Shown here piece after piece: positions 36,231-43,994 of a stretch of 64,000 nt of DNA. Every line of letters starts with the position of its first letter. Within the stretch, counting starts at the first letter, position 1. The stretch lies in assembly GCA_964417875.1 (NCBI GenBank), contig CAYQJU010000006.1, positions 13,207 to 77,206 on the forward strand, read 5' to 3'. The translations under genes and the position numbers were made by a program. The DNA comes from ZC4RG30 sp964417875. Lineage in GTDB: Bacteria > Pseudomonadota > Gammaproteobacteria > Steroidobacterales > Steroidobacteraceae. The notes beneath the pieces were generated by a model, which was not told the origin of the DNA, searched no databases, and saw only the letters and a program-made list of their open reading frames with translations.

Positions 36231-36634
36231 AGACCCTCGCATTGAACCGGCGCGAACTGCTCGCCCTGACGGGCGGCGCGATGATGGCCGCGGGCGCCGT
36301 GACGGCCGTGAATCCTGACGGGGACGCGGGCGATGCTCTGGCGGCAACGGCCGGGGCCACCGTGGTGCTGCAGGACCGGCGCCTGCCGCTGCCGCAGGAC
36401 CTGCGGCAGAACCTGGCCGCCGGCGTGCGGCTGCTGACACTGGAGCGCGATCCGGTGCGCATGTGGCGCGGTGAGCATGCCGCGCTGCTGAAGGATCCGG
36501 CCACGCGGCTGCTGGGCGTGACGCCATGGATCGAGTTCGTGATGATCCGCGGCCTGGCCGAAGAATCGCGCAAGCGCGTGCGATACCAGCGCTTCGATGC
36601 GGACAGCAACGCGGTGGTCTGGCTGATCGCCTGA
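36227..36634 (+). CDS. Unknown Tat-signal protein in the flavocytochrome operon
   Basis: I do not recognise this 135-residue protein. It has a twin-arginine-like start (NRRELLALTGG, residues 7-17) and a small mixed alpha/beta domain ending in VRYQRFDADSNAVVWLIA. The Tat signal suggests export of a folded protein, possibly with a cofactor, although no cofactor motif is visible. The ATG overlaps the cytochrome stop, so it is co-expressed with the flavoprotein pair. Confidence 0.7.
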   Translation: MKTLALNRRELLALTGGAMMAAGAVTAVNPDGDAGDALAATAGATVVLQDRRLPLPQDLRQNLAAGVRLLTLERDPVRMWRGEHAALLKDPATRLLGVTPWIEFVMIRGLAEESRKRVRYQRFDADSNAVVWLIA

Positions 36635-36638
36635 GGCG

Positions 36639-37112
36639 ATGCGGCGCCGGTATCCACGCCTGCGCCGGCTGCTGGATGTCATCGGCAAGGTGTGGAACCT
36701 GCCGAATACGCTGCTGGGCCTGGTGTATGGTTTCGCCGGCCACCTCGCGGGTCTGCTGGCGCGGACCGGGCCGCACATCACGCTCGGCAACAATGCCATC
36801 CAGTTCCACAACAATGCATTGATGCTGTCGGCGATGACGCTGGGCAACGTGATCATCTATGGACCCTCGTGCCCGCCGCAGCGGCGCAACTGCCGCTTCC
36901 GTGATTCGCCCTCGACGCATACGGTGGGGCGCGAGGAGTACCGGCATACGCTGCAGGGGCAGATCCTGGGGCCGGCCTATCTGCCCCTGCACCTTGTCGC
37001 AGGCCTGCTGTCGCTGCTGCGGTCACCGCACCGGGATCTCGGTCAGCCGGTCGATGCGTGGCACCGGAACAATTTCATGGAGACCGGCCCGATGCGGGAC
37101 CGCACCTTCTGA
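36639..37112 (+). CDS. Conserved hypothetical protein, last gene of the flavocytochrome operon
   Basis: This 157-residue protein is not recognised. It has a basic N-terminus, a hydrophobic stretch (about 19-40), an N-N-A-I-x-F-H-N-N-A motif near 51-60 and a C-terminal part with EEYRHTLQGQILGPAYLPLH (about 99-118) and a final WHRNNFMETGP. The HTLQGQ-LGP-YLP pattern suggests a membrane-associated family, not a soluble enzyme. It starts 4 bases after the Tat protein gene and is separated from the convergent sigma-factor gene by 63 bases. Confidence 0.6.
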   Translation: MRRRYPRLRRLLDVIGKVWNLPNTLLGLVYGFAGHLAGLLARTGPHITLGNNAIQFHNNALMLSAMTLGNVIIYGPSCPPQRRNCRFRDSPSTHTVGREEYRHTLQGQILGPAYLPLHLVAGLLSLLRSPHRDLGQPVDAWHRNNFMETGPMRDRTF

Positions 37113-37175
37113 AACGGCCTCAGTGCACCGCGAGGGACGCCGCGGCGGTCGTGGCGCTGAGTGCGCCGCTGTGGG

Positions 37176-38435
37176 TTAGAGGCTGGTACTTGCGGCGCGT
37201 TCGAGCAGCAGGGCCCGTTCGCGCTGGTTCTGCGCCAGTGACGCGGCGCGCTCGAACTGCACGCGGGCTTCGGTGCGCCGGCCCAGGCCCAGCAGCAGAT
37301 CGGCGTGCACGGCAGGCAGCAGGTGATAGTCACGAAGCTCCCCGGATGCCTCGATGGCCTGCACCAGCGGCAGCGCGACAGCCGGCCCGTGCGCACGGCT
37401 GACCGCCACCGCGCGGTTCAGCGCCACGATGGGGGAGGGCAGCACCTTGAGCAAGGCGTCGTAGGCGGCGACGATGGCCTGCCAGTCGGTGTCGTCGGCG
37501 CGGCGCGCACGCGCATGGCAGGCGGCGATGGCGGCCTGCAGCTCATAGGGCCCCGGTTCGCCGGGAAGGCGACGCGCGGCTTCCAGCGAGGCCAGTCCAC
37601 GACCGATCAGCAGCCAGTCCCAGCGCGCGCGGTTCTGGTCCATCAGCAGCACCGGGCGGCCATTCCGGTCGGTGCGTGCATGCAGTCGCGAAGCCTGCAG
37701 TTCGAGCAGTGCGGCGAGGCCATGCACCTCGCGCGCGGCTGGTGCCAGTCCCGCCAGCATGCGCACCAGGCGCAAGGCTTCCTCGCACAGCGCCGGGCGT
37801 ATCCAGTCATCCCCGGCCGTGGCCGCGTAGCCTTCATTGAAGATCAGGTAGATCGAGGCGAGCACGGCATCGAGCCGCTGCTGCAGCTGCGTGCCGCGTG
37901 GCACCTCGAACGGCACCTGCGCCTCGGCGAGCGTGCGCTTGGCGCGCACGATGCGCTGGGCAACGGTTGCCTCGCCCTGCACGAACGCGCGCGCAATCTC
38001 TGCGGTGGTGAGTCCGGCCAGCAGCTTCAGCACCAGCGCCACCTGCGCATCCTTCGACAGCACCGGATGACAGGCGGTGAACATCAGCCGCAATACATCG
38101 TCATCCAGTGCCTCGTCGGCCTCATCACTGCGATCGGGCGTGAACTGCTCGCCGCGCGCATCGGCATCGGCACCCAGCTCCTCATTGCGGCGGCGCTGCA
38201 GCGCCACCTGGCGCAGCCGGTCCAGCGCCCGGTTCCGGGCGGTGGTCATCAGCCACGCGCCCGGGTTGTCCGGCACGCCGCGCACGGGCCAGTGCTCGAT
38301 GGCGGCCACGAGCGCGTCCTGCGCGAGGTCCTCGGCCAGACCCACATCGCGCACGATGCGGGCCACGGCCGCCACGATACGCGCGGATTCCATGCGCCAC
38401 AGCACATCGATCTTGCGTCGCAGTGCCGGATCCAT
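37176..38435 (-). CDS. ECF42-type RNA polymerase sigma factor
   Basis: The 419-residue protein has sigma regions 2 (VGLAEDLAQDALVAAIEHWP, about residues 31-50) and 4 (about 110-165), followed by a long helical, TPR-like C-terminal extension (from about 185). That layout, with an SARIVAA start, marks the ECF42 group, in which the extension replaces an anti-sigma factor. ECF42 genes are typically next to DGPF/YCII proteins, as here on both sides. The stimulus is unknown. It ends 13 bases before the next upstream gene on the same strand. Confidence 0.9.
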   Translation of the reverse strand: MDPALRRKIDVLWRMESARIVAAVARIVRDVGLAEDLAQDALVAAIEHWPVRGVPDNPGAWLMTTARNRALDRLRQVALQRRRNEELGADADARGEQFTPDRSDEADEALDDDVLRLMFTACHPVLSKDAQVALVLKLLAGLTTAEIARAFVQGEATVAQRIVRAKRTLAEAQVPFEVPRGTQLQQRLDAVLASIYLIFNEGYAATAGDDWIRPALCEEALRLVRMLAGLAPAAREVHGLAALLELQASRLHARTDRNGRPVLLMDQNRARWDWLLIGRGLASLEAARRLPGEPGPYELQAAIAACHARARRADDTDWQAIVAAYDALLKVLPSPIVALNRAVAVSRAHGPAVALPLVQAIEASGELRDYHLLPAVHADLLLGLGRRTEARVQFERAASLAQNQRERALLLERAASTSL

Positions 38436-38448
38436 CGTCGCCCGGATC

Positions 38449-38871
38449 TCAGACCTGGGTCATTCCGGCGCGCACGCGGTCCTCCTGTGCCCGCACTTCC
38501 GGCGTGTAGGCCTCGCCGAAGTCGGCCGCCTCGAAGAGGGGCCGGATCTCGATGTCCGATTCGCCCGGCATCGGGTTGGGGCAGCGACGCACCCACTCGA
38601 CGGCCTCGTCCATCGAGCGCACCTGCCAGATCCAGTAGCCGGCGATCAGCTCCCTGGTCTCGGCAAACGGGCCGTCGATGACCGTGCGTTCCCGACCGGA
38701 AAACCGCACGCGCTTGCCGCGGGAGGAGGGATGCAGGCCATCGCCGGCCAGCATGATGCCGGCCTTCACCAGCTCCTCGTTGTAACTTCCCATGGCCAGC
38801 ATCAACTCTTCGCTGGGCATGCAACCGGCTTCCGAATCCGCCGTCGCCTTCACGATGACCATCACGCGCAT
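38449..38871 (-). CDS. DGPF (YCII-related) domain protein 1
   Basis: The 140-residue protein has the signature VIDGPFAETRELIAGYWI (about residues 60-77) and a ferredoxin-like fold typical of YCII-related proteins, which may be small hydrolases or dioxygenase-like binders with no proven function. The start at 38871 (MRVMVIVKATADSEAG) is chosen over the longer frame. It is co-transcribed with, and upstream of, the ECF42 sigma factor; such pairs are characteristic. Confidence 0.87.
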   Translation of the reverse strand: MRVMVIVKATADSEAGCMPSEELMLAMGSYNEELVKAGIMLAGDGLHPSSRGKRVRFSGRERTVIDGPFAETRELIAGYWIWQVRSMDEAVEWVRRCPNPMPGESDIEIRPLFEAADFGEAYTPEVRAQEDRVRAGMTQV

Positions 38872-38948
38872 GACTCTGCTCCCTGGTGTGGATCGCCGCG
38901 CGGCCCGATTGCGCGCGGTCATGGAGACGACGAACCGGCGAATGTGTT

Positions 38949-38977
38949 TTCGACAATGATGGTGGCGCCGGTAGAAT
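38949..38977 (+). promoter_or_regulatory. Candidate promoter of DGPF gene 2
   Basis: TTCGAC (38949-38954), 17 bases, then TAGAAT (38972-38977) lie before the ATG at 38987. Only 9 bases separate the -10 box from the start codon and no Shine-Dalgarno sequence is seen, so the mRNA may be leaderless. Confidence 0.45.
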
Positions 38978-38986
38978 CGGGCAACC

Positions 38987-39361
38987 ATGCAATACCTGCT
39001 GCTGGTCTATACCGACCCGGAACTGATGGAAGCGCTTCCCGCCGAGCGCTTCAATGCCGAGATGCGCGACTGCCTGCAGCACTGCGACGGGCTGAAGCAG
39101 CAGGGCACACTGATCGCTTCGCAGCAGCTTGAGGCACCGGCCACGGCGAAGTCGGTGCGGGTGCGCAAGGGTCGCACCAGCATCCTCGACGGGCCTTTCG
39201 CCGAGACCAAGGAGGTGCTGGCCGGGTTCAACCTGATCGAAGCCGGATCGATGGAAGAGGCGGTGCGCATCGCGCAGCAACTGCCATGGACGCAATACGG
39301 TTGCATCGAGGTGCGGCCGGTGGGCGACATGCAGCTGATGCGCCAGCGCGTGGGAGCCTGA
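38987..39361 (+). CDS. DGPF (YCII-related) domain protein 2
   Basis: The 124-residue protein begins MQYLLLVYTDPELM and has SILDGPFAETKEVLAGFNLIEAG (signature about residues 66-75), typical of a YCII-related protein. It diverges from DGPF gene 1 across 115 bases that contain its promoter. Two DGPF genes around an ECF42 sigma factor suggest a small regulon controlled by that sigma factor. Confidence 0.88.
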   Translation: MQYLLLVYTDPELMEALPAERFNAEMRDCLQHCDGLKQQGTLIASQQLEAPATAKSVRVRKGRTSILDGPFAETKEVLAGFNLIEAGSMEEAVRIAQQLPWTQYGCIEVRPVGDMQLMRQRVGA

Positions 39362-39411
39362 CGGCCGGCCGGGGCGAGCCGATCGCCAGACGCCGCAGCC
39401 AGTGGCGGCAC

Positions 39412-39852
39412 TCAGGTCCGGTTGGCGCAGTTGAGCATCCACTGCACGCCGAATCGATCGACGAGGCTGCCGAAGTAATCGCCCCAGAACATCTCCTGCA
39501 GCGGCATGTCCACGCGACCGCCTTCGGCGAGCCGGGCGAACAGCCGGTCGGTCTCGGACCGCGTGTCCGGCTGCAGGTTGATGAAGACGTTGTTGCCCAT
39601 GTTCAGCTTCTGTCCGGAGGCGTCGATGCAGTCGGTGCCCATCAGCAGATGGCCACCGAGGATGGGCAGGCAGACATGCATCACCAGCCTGCGATCCGCC
39701 TCGGACAGTGGTGGCTGGCCGGGCTGCTGCGGGGCATCGCCCATGCGCAGGATGCCGGTGGCATCGAACTCGGTGCCGAAAACCGAGCGGTAGAACTGGA
39801 AGGCCTGCTCGGTGGTGCCGGGGAAGTTCAGGTAGGTGCTGACGCTCGCCAT
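39412..39852 (-). CDS. VOC family protein (PhnB-like)
   Basis: The 146-residue protein belongs to the vicinal-oxygen-chelate superfamily, PhnB/YjdN-like subgroup: YLNFPGTTEQAFQFYRSVFG at the start, a central MGTDCIDASGQ, FWGDYFGSLVDRFGVQWMLN at the end. Such proteins are glyoxalase/bleomycin-resistance-like; the substrate is unknown. Start 39852 (MASVSTYLNF) matches family length. VOC genes of this group often accompany DGPF proteins and ECF42 sigma factors. Confidence 0.85.
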   Translation of the reverse strand: MASVSTYLNFPGTTEQAFQFYRSVFGTEFDATGILRMGDAPQQPGQPPLSEADRRLVMHVCLPILGGHLLMGTDCIDASGQKLNMGNNVFINLQPDTRSETDRLFARLAEGGRVDMPLQEMFWGDYFGSLVDRFGVQWMLNCANRT

Positions 39853-39961
39853 GCTCGATTTCCTCGTTGTTGACAGGGCGCACAGGGGCCCGTCAGTACG
39901 ACGGGCGGACTTCCGTAAATTCGACAACCAGGGCAGGAACTTTCTGACCCGTGCGCCGATC

Positions 39962-39967
39962 TATAAT
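39962..39967 (+). promoter_or_regulatory. Candidate -10 box of a leaderless cytochrome promoter
   Basis: A perfect TATAAT stands 6 bases before the ATG at 39974 with no ribosome-binding site between. No clear NsrR-type palindrome is seen nearby. Confidence 0.45.
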
Positions 39968-39973
39968 GGGTAT

Positions 39974-41318
39974 ATGAAATACCTATTCAAAAAACTGGCC
40001 GGAGCCGCCTGTCTGGCCCTCGTAGCGGGGGCTGCGCACGCAGATCCGGACAAGCTGCCCACCTCCACCCGTTATGACGTGGAATATCCGGGGGTTGCGT
40101 ATTCCGAAGCGGCCACCCAGAACCGGGTGTACCGGCTGCAGCAACGCCTGAACAGCGGCGAGCTGAAGCTGGAGTGGGAGCCGCGCTTTGGCTACCTGCT
40201 GTCCATGCTGAAGGAGCTGGAGATCGATGTGGATTCGCAGGTGCTGGTGTTCTCGCGCACCAGCCTGCAGATTGAACATATCTCGCCACAGACGCCGCGG
40301 GCGGTGTACTTCAACGACGATACCTACGTCGGGTTCGTGCAGAACAGCCCGTTGATCGAGCTGACCGCGATGGATGCGGACAAGGGTGCGGTTTTCTACG
40401 GCATCGAGAACCGGCGCGAGTATCCGGCGGAGTTCACCCGCGAGGGCGGTCGCTGCCTCACCTGCCACGATACCTATTCGATGGGTGGTGGCGGCGTGCC
40501 GCGCGTGATGGTGCTCTCGTCGCCCGTGGACCATCCGTCGGACGAGCGCCGCATCACTGCCGGCACCGACGTGGATGATTCCACCCCGTTCAACGTGCGC
40601 TGGGGCGGCTGGTATGTGACCGGCAGCATGGGCAAGCGCACGCACCTGGGCAACCTCGCGCTGCGCGAGGGTCGTGGCGGCGAGAAGCTGCGCGAGCTGG
40701 GCGACCGCAGCCACAACATCGAGGACCTCAGCGCCTATTTCGACACCAGCCGTTATCCCAGCGGCAAGAGCGATGTCGTGGCGCTGACCGTGCTCGAGCA
40801 CCAGACCCGCCTGCACAACCAGATCACGCGCGTGGATTACAAGATACGCACCATCCTGGAACGTGACAGCGAGGCGCCGGCCTCCGGCACGCTGCGCAGC
40901 TGGGCCGACATCTCGCCCAATGACCACACGCGCCTGCGCCAGATGATGGAGCCGCTGGTGCGCACGATGTTCCTGCATGATGCGGCACCGTTCGAGGATC
41001 GCATGGTGGGCAGCAGCGGCTTTGCAGAGCGTTTCCAGAAGCTGGGTCCGATGGACTCGAAGGGCCGCAGCCTGCGCGAGCTGGACCTCAAGACCCGGCT
41101 GTTCAGGTATCCGCTGAGCTTCACGATCTATTCCGAGCAGTTCGACTCCCTGCCCGGCTATGCCCGCGAATATGTGGAGGGGCGCATCGCCGAGGTGTTG
41201 CGGGGTGAGGACACATCGGGTCTTCAGGAAAAGCTGAAGCTCACCGCCGAGCAGCGCAAGGCGATCAGCGAGATCCTCATCGATACCAAACCCTCGATGG
41301 CGAAGCTGCTGCGCAAGT
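39974..41318 (+). CDS. One-heme c-type cytochrome, unknown family (runs into N gap)
   Basis: This exported protein has a signal peptide (cleavage near AAHA-DPD) and a single heme motif CLTCH around residue 165, followed by YSMGGGGVPRVMVLSS, WGGWYVTGSMGKRTHLGNL and a long helical C-terminus. I do not recognise the family. The last codon read before the gap is Lys (AAG). The repeat after the gap reads the same codons and then TGA, so the collapsed gene would be 448 residues and complete. It overlaps the NsrR-type gene, suggesting a role in nitric oxide or nitrogen-oxide chemistry. Confidence 0.8.
41264..41318 (+). repeat. 55-bp exact direct repeat, copy before the N gap
   Basis: These 55 bases are identical to 41419-41473 on the other side of the gap. 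They are the end of the cytochrome coding sequence. The copy count is best explained by two contigs that share their ends and were joined with N, not by a biological duplication. Confidence 0.9.
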
Positions 41319-41418
41319 NNNNNNNNNNNNNNNNNNNNNNNNNNNNNNNNNNNNNNNNNNNNNNNNNNNNNNNNNNNNNNNNNNNNNNNNNNNNNNNNNN
41401 NNNNNNNNNNNNNNNNNN
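41319..41418. other. Assembly gap, 100 N
   Basis: A run of exactly 100 N, the conventional length for a gap of unknown size. It is flanked by an identical 55-base sequence on each side, which points to unmerged overlapping contigs and a true gap of minus 55 bases. Confidence 0.97.
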
Positions 41419-41473
41419 ATCAGCGAGATCCTCATCGATACCAAACCCTCGATGGCGAAGCTGCTGCGCAAGT
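41419..41473 (+). repeat. 55-bp exact direct repeat, copy after the N gap
   Basis: Second copy of the 55 bases at 41264-41318. It continues directly into the stop codon of the cytochrome (TGA 41473-41475) and the overlapping GTG start of the NsrR-type gene. Confidence 0.9.
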
Positions 41474-41933
41474 GAAACTGACGCAGTACACCGACTTCGG
41501 CCTGCGCGCACTGATCGCGCTGGCCGTCGCGCCGGATCGCCGTCACACCGTCACCGGCATCAGCCAGTCATACGGCATCTCGCGCAATCATCTGGTGAAG
41601 GTGGTCGCGCGCCTCGCCGAACTGGGCTATGTGGAGACCACGCGCGGCAAGGGTGGGGGAGTGCGCCTCGCGCGGGCGCCGCATGAGATCCGCGTCGGCC
41701 AGGTGGTGCGCGAGATGGAATCCGGGCTGGGTGTGGTCGAGTGCCTCGGCAAGGAGAATGACGGCTGCGTGATCAGTTCCGTGTGCCAGCTGAAAGGCCT
41801 GTTCGAGGAGGCGACGAATTCATTCCTCGTCGCGCTGGATGGTCACACCCTGAGCGAGCTGGTGCGTCCGCAGGCACCGGTGGCGAAACTGCTCGGGATT
41901 CCGATCACCGTCGAAGGGCTTTCGGCGGCGTAG
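41472..41933 (+). CDS. nsrR: NsrR-type Rrf2 family nitric-oxide-sensing repressor
   Basis: The 153-residue protein matches NsrR: start MKLTQYTDFGLRALI (Asp8, a cluster ligand in studied NsrR), a winged helix with GISRNHLVKVVARLAELGYV and TTRGKGGGVRLA, then three cysteines Cys91, Cys99 and Cys105 in VVECLGKENDGC and SVCQLKGL. NsrR binds a [4Fe-4S] cluster destroyed by NO. The GTG start overlaps the cytochrome stop (GTGA), so the sensor and cytochrome are one operon. Its end overlaps the convergent glycosylase gene by 29 bases. Confidence 0.88.
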   Translation: MKLTQYTDFGLRALIALAVAPDRRHTVTGISQSYGISRNHLVKVVARLAELGYVETTRGKGGGVRLARAPHEIRVGQVVREMESGLGVVECLGKENDGCVISSVCQLKGLFEEATNSFLVALDGHTLSELVRPQAPVAKLLGIPITVEGLSAA

Positions 41934-42522
41934 AGCGGGCGAGCGCGTCGCGCACGGCATGCTGCAGCGCTGGCAGCACCTGCTGCGTGAACCACGGATT
42001 CTTCACCAGCCAGGGCTGGTTGCGCGGTGAAGGATGCGGCAACGGGAAATACCCGGACGGCAGATATTCGCTCCAGGCCTGCACGGTTTGCGCCAGTGTC
42101 GGCTTCAAACGGCCCCGCAGGTAATGCGCCTGCGCATAGCGCCCGATCAGCAGCGTCAGTCCCAGCCGCGGCAGGTGCGCATCAAGACGTGCGTGCCATG
42201 CCGCTGCGCATTCAGGTCGCGGCGGCATGTCGCCGGAGGCGGCGCGACCCGGATAGCAGAACCCCATCGGGATGATCGCGATGCGGGACGGGTTGTAGAA
42301 CTGCGCATCCGTCACGCCCATCCACTGTCGCAGCCGCGCGCCGGACGCATCGTTCCACGGGATGCCGGTTTCATGCACCTTGAGCCCCGGCGCCTGGCCG
42401 ACAATGCGGATGCGCGCGGAGGCCCCGACCTGCAGCACCGGTCGTGCGCCCATGGGCAGCGAGGCGGCGCACAGATTGCAGGCGCGCACTTCATCGAGCA
42501 GGCTTTCCAGCGAGTCAGGCAC
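41905..42522 (-). CDS. Uracil-DNA glycosylase superfamily protein
   Basis: The 205-residue protein has the superfamily motif VGQAPGLKVHETGIPWND (about residues 40-57) and a C-terminal HPSPRN motif, with LLIGRYAQAHYL between. An N-terminal CNLC pair is present, but the four Cys of classical family 4 enzymes are not all evident. It probably excises damaged bases or is a UDG-like protein of unknown substrate. GTG 42522 is a tentative start with GAGG upstream; the open frame is longer. It follows the DUF488 gene in the same direction. Confidence 0.8.
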   Translation of the reverse strand: MPDSLESLLDEVRACNLCAASLPMGARPVLQVGASARIRIVGQAPGLKVHETGIPWNDASGARLRQWMGVTDAQFYNPSRIAIIPMGFCYPGRAASGDMPPRPECAAAWHARLDAHLPRLGLTLLIGRYAQAHYLRGRLKPTLAQTVQAWSEYLPSGYFPLPHPSPRNQPWLVKNPWFTQQVLPALQHAVRDALARSTPPKALRR

Positions 42523-42536
42523 CGCGACAGGATGCC

Positions 42537-43112
42537 TCAGAGCAGGTTCGCCTGCTCCTGCTCCGGCGGATAGGTGATCGAATCGCCCTCGACCCGCGCA
42601 AACGGCGTCAGCTTGTGCGGGCGGAAATTCGTCGCGGACAGGATTTCGATGGCCGGAACGCCGCGGACCTCCAGCGCATCGGCAACCAGCGAGCGATGGC
42701 AGCGCCACGGCACCGCCTCGGCACACATGATCGCGACGCGGGCCTCCTTGCCGACGCGCACCAGCTCGTCGACGGCGCGGTTGAAGGTGGCTGTCTGCAT
42801 GTAATCCGCATAGCCGCGGAAGCTCTTGTTGCGCCAGCCCGTGTTCGGCGAATCCTTGCGCGGATGCCGCAGGCCGCCCAGTTCCGGCATGGGCAGATAG
42901 ACGATGTCGGCCTTGCGCAGGCTGGCATCCAGCGCGTCGGAATTGAACTGGGGATTGTGGCGGGAGCGCGGCACGGTGCGCACGTCGGCGAGCTTCTCGA
43001 TGCCATAGGTCTGCAGCAGCGCGATGAACGATTCGATCGGCAGCGTTGAATGGCCGACGGTGAAGATCGTGCCGGCTGGCCAGTCGGTGTCTGCGGGTGA
43101 TTGTGGTGGCAT
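42537..43112 (-). CDS. DUF488 family protein
   Basis: The 191-residue protein starts with IFTVGHSTLPIESFIALL (about residues 16-33), followed by LADVRTVPRSRHNPQFN and MCAEAVPWRCHRSLVADAL, the hallmarks of DUF488. Members are predicted nucleic-acid-linked enzymes with no settled function and often sit by DNA-repair genes, as here beside a glycosylase-like gene. The start at 43112 (MPPQSP) is 14 codons before the domain. Confidence 0.88.
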   Translation of the reverse strand: MPPQSPADTDWPAGTIFTVGHSTLPIESFIALLQTYGIEKLADVRTVPRSRHNPQFNSDALDASLRKADIVYLPMPELGGLRHPRKDSPNTGWRNKSFRGYADYMQTATFNRAVDELVRVGKEARVAIMCAEAVPWRCHRSLVADALEVRGVPAIEILSATNFRPHKLTPFARVEGDSITYPPEQEQANLL

Positions 43113-43238
43113 GGCGGCAGGTTCGATCGCGGGGATGAGTCGAGGGTCGGCTTATGGGGGCGGCATGTCGAGTCGGTGGAGGAAGGTGATGCGGGTAGGA
43201 GGTGCCCGGGCCGGGCCGGACTGATCAGGATATCTATG
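43113..43238. other. Non-coding gap between DUF488 and dif
   Basis: This stretch holds the upstream region of the DUF488 gene and ordinary high-GC sequence up to the dif site. I see no gene and no promoter that I can support. Confidence 0.5.
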
Positions 43239-43266
43239 ATTTGACATAATATACATTATGCGAAGT
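43239..43266 (-). other. dif chromosome dimer resolution site (element left end)
   Basis: Read on the minus strand, the XerC arm is ACTTCGCATAA, the centre TGTATA and the XerD arm TTATGTCAAAT. E. coli dif is GGTGCGCATAA, TGTATA, TTATGTTAAAT, so centre is identical and arms nearly so. XerC and XerD resolve chromosome dimers here under FtsK control. This places the window at the replication terminus region. Confidence 0.9.
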
Positions 43267-43275
43267 ACGTACACT

Positions 43276-43299
43276 CCAGTCCCGTGAGGCCCGGACTGG
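43276..43299. repeat. Hairpin near the left end of the dif element
   Basis: CCAGTCC (43276-43282) and GGACTGG (43293-43299) are exact inverted repeats with a 10-base loop. It lies 10 bases inside the element. Confidence 0.6.
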
Positions 43300-43310
43300 C
43301 CTAAACCCTT

Positions 43311-43329
43311 GATTCCTCGGGACGGAATC
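43311..43329. repeat. Second hairpin near the left end of the dif element
   Basis: GATTCC and GGAATC pair around a 7-base loop. With the preceding hairpin it forms a structured 54-base segment before the first element gene. Confidence 0.5.
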
Positions 43330-43409
43330 TTGCTGCCGGTCCCTGCTCACTCCGACCGCCACGGCGTCACGGTGGCACGGGTTGCGAGTACCTCCTTTGC
43401 AGGGCCAAA

Positions 43410-43994
43410 ATGGCGCGAGAAAGCCGTGGCACGGCAGACACACGAAGCACGCGCACCGCTGGCGCGGCCGGTCGGCAAAAGTCGATCGTTAAGACACACA
43501 CCAGCGGACCCGCAGCATCGCCACGGCTGCCAGTCGGTGCTGCCGTGTCTGCCAAAATCATCCCCCTGGACTCCGTCGCGTGGGTGCGCCCCGGCCGCGT
43601 GAATCGTGGCCCTATGCCGGCCGCTGAGCGTGCCAAGCTCGCCAAGGTTGCCAATTCGGTTTTCTACGGCGTGCCTGAGCAAGTCATCGCTGACGTCTGC
43701 AAGGTTTCCATCCGCACCGCGCGGGCTTACAAGGCCGGCACCCGCAAACCAAGTGCGCAAGTCACCCGGCTCATGCAGTTGCACAATGCTGGCCGCATCC
43801 TCGGCGACGAGTGGATCGGCTGGCGGGCGCACAATGGCAAGCTGTATAGCGCCGCTCAGCCGCACGGCGTGGGTCCGGACTGGCTGCGCTTTCACGCTAC
43901 CCTGTGCGAACTGATGCGCGTCTGGGCTGCTGGCAACGATGAGCGGCAGGCCGAGCTTCAGGCCGTCTACCGCCTGCTGTCAGGCGTGGCCTGA
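43410..43994 (+). CDS. Phage-like DNA-binding regulator (DUF3653-like)
   Basis: This 194-residue protein has a polar, probably disordered N-terminus (to about residue 45), then a HTH-like region (about 72-110, EQVIADVCKVSIRTARAYKAG) and a segment GDEWIGWRAHNGKLYSAAQ (about 131-149) that resembles DUF3653 proteins of Xanthomonas-group filamentous phages and prophages. In those phages this gene is regulatory. Function here is inferred. The stop overlaps the next start (TGATG), so the two are coupled. Start choice is uncertain; a later Met could be used. Confidence 0.65.
   Translation: MARESRGTADTRSTRTAGAAGRQKSIVKTHTSGPAASPRLPVGAAVSAKIIPLDSVAWVRPGRVNRGPMPAAERAKLAKVANSVFYGVPEQVIADVCKVSIRTARAYKAGTRKPSAQVTRLMQLHNAGRILGDEWIGWRAHNGKLYSAAQPHGVGPDWLRFHATLCELMRVWAAGNDERQAELQAVYRLLSGVA

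Noticed and set aside
41476..41686. Extension of the cytochrome frame through the Ns to 41686
   Set aside because: The frame only stays open because 100 N bases happen to shift it; the sequence after the gap reads the same codons and then a stop.
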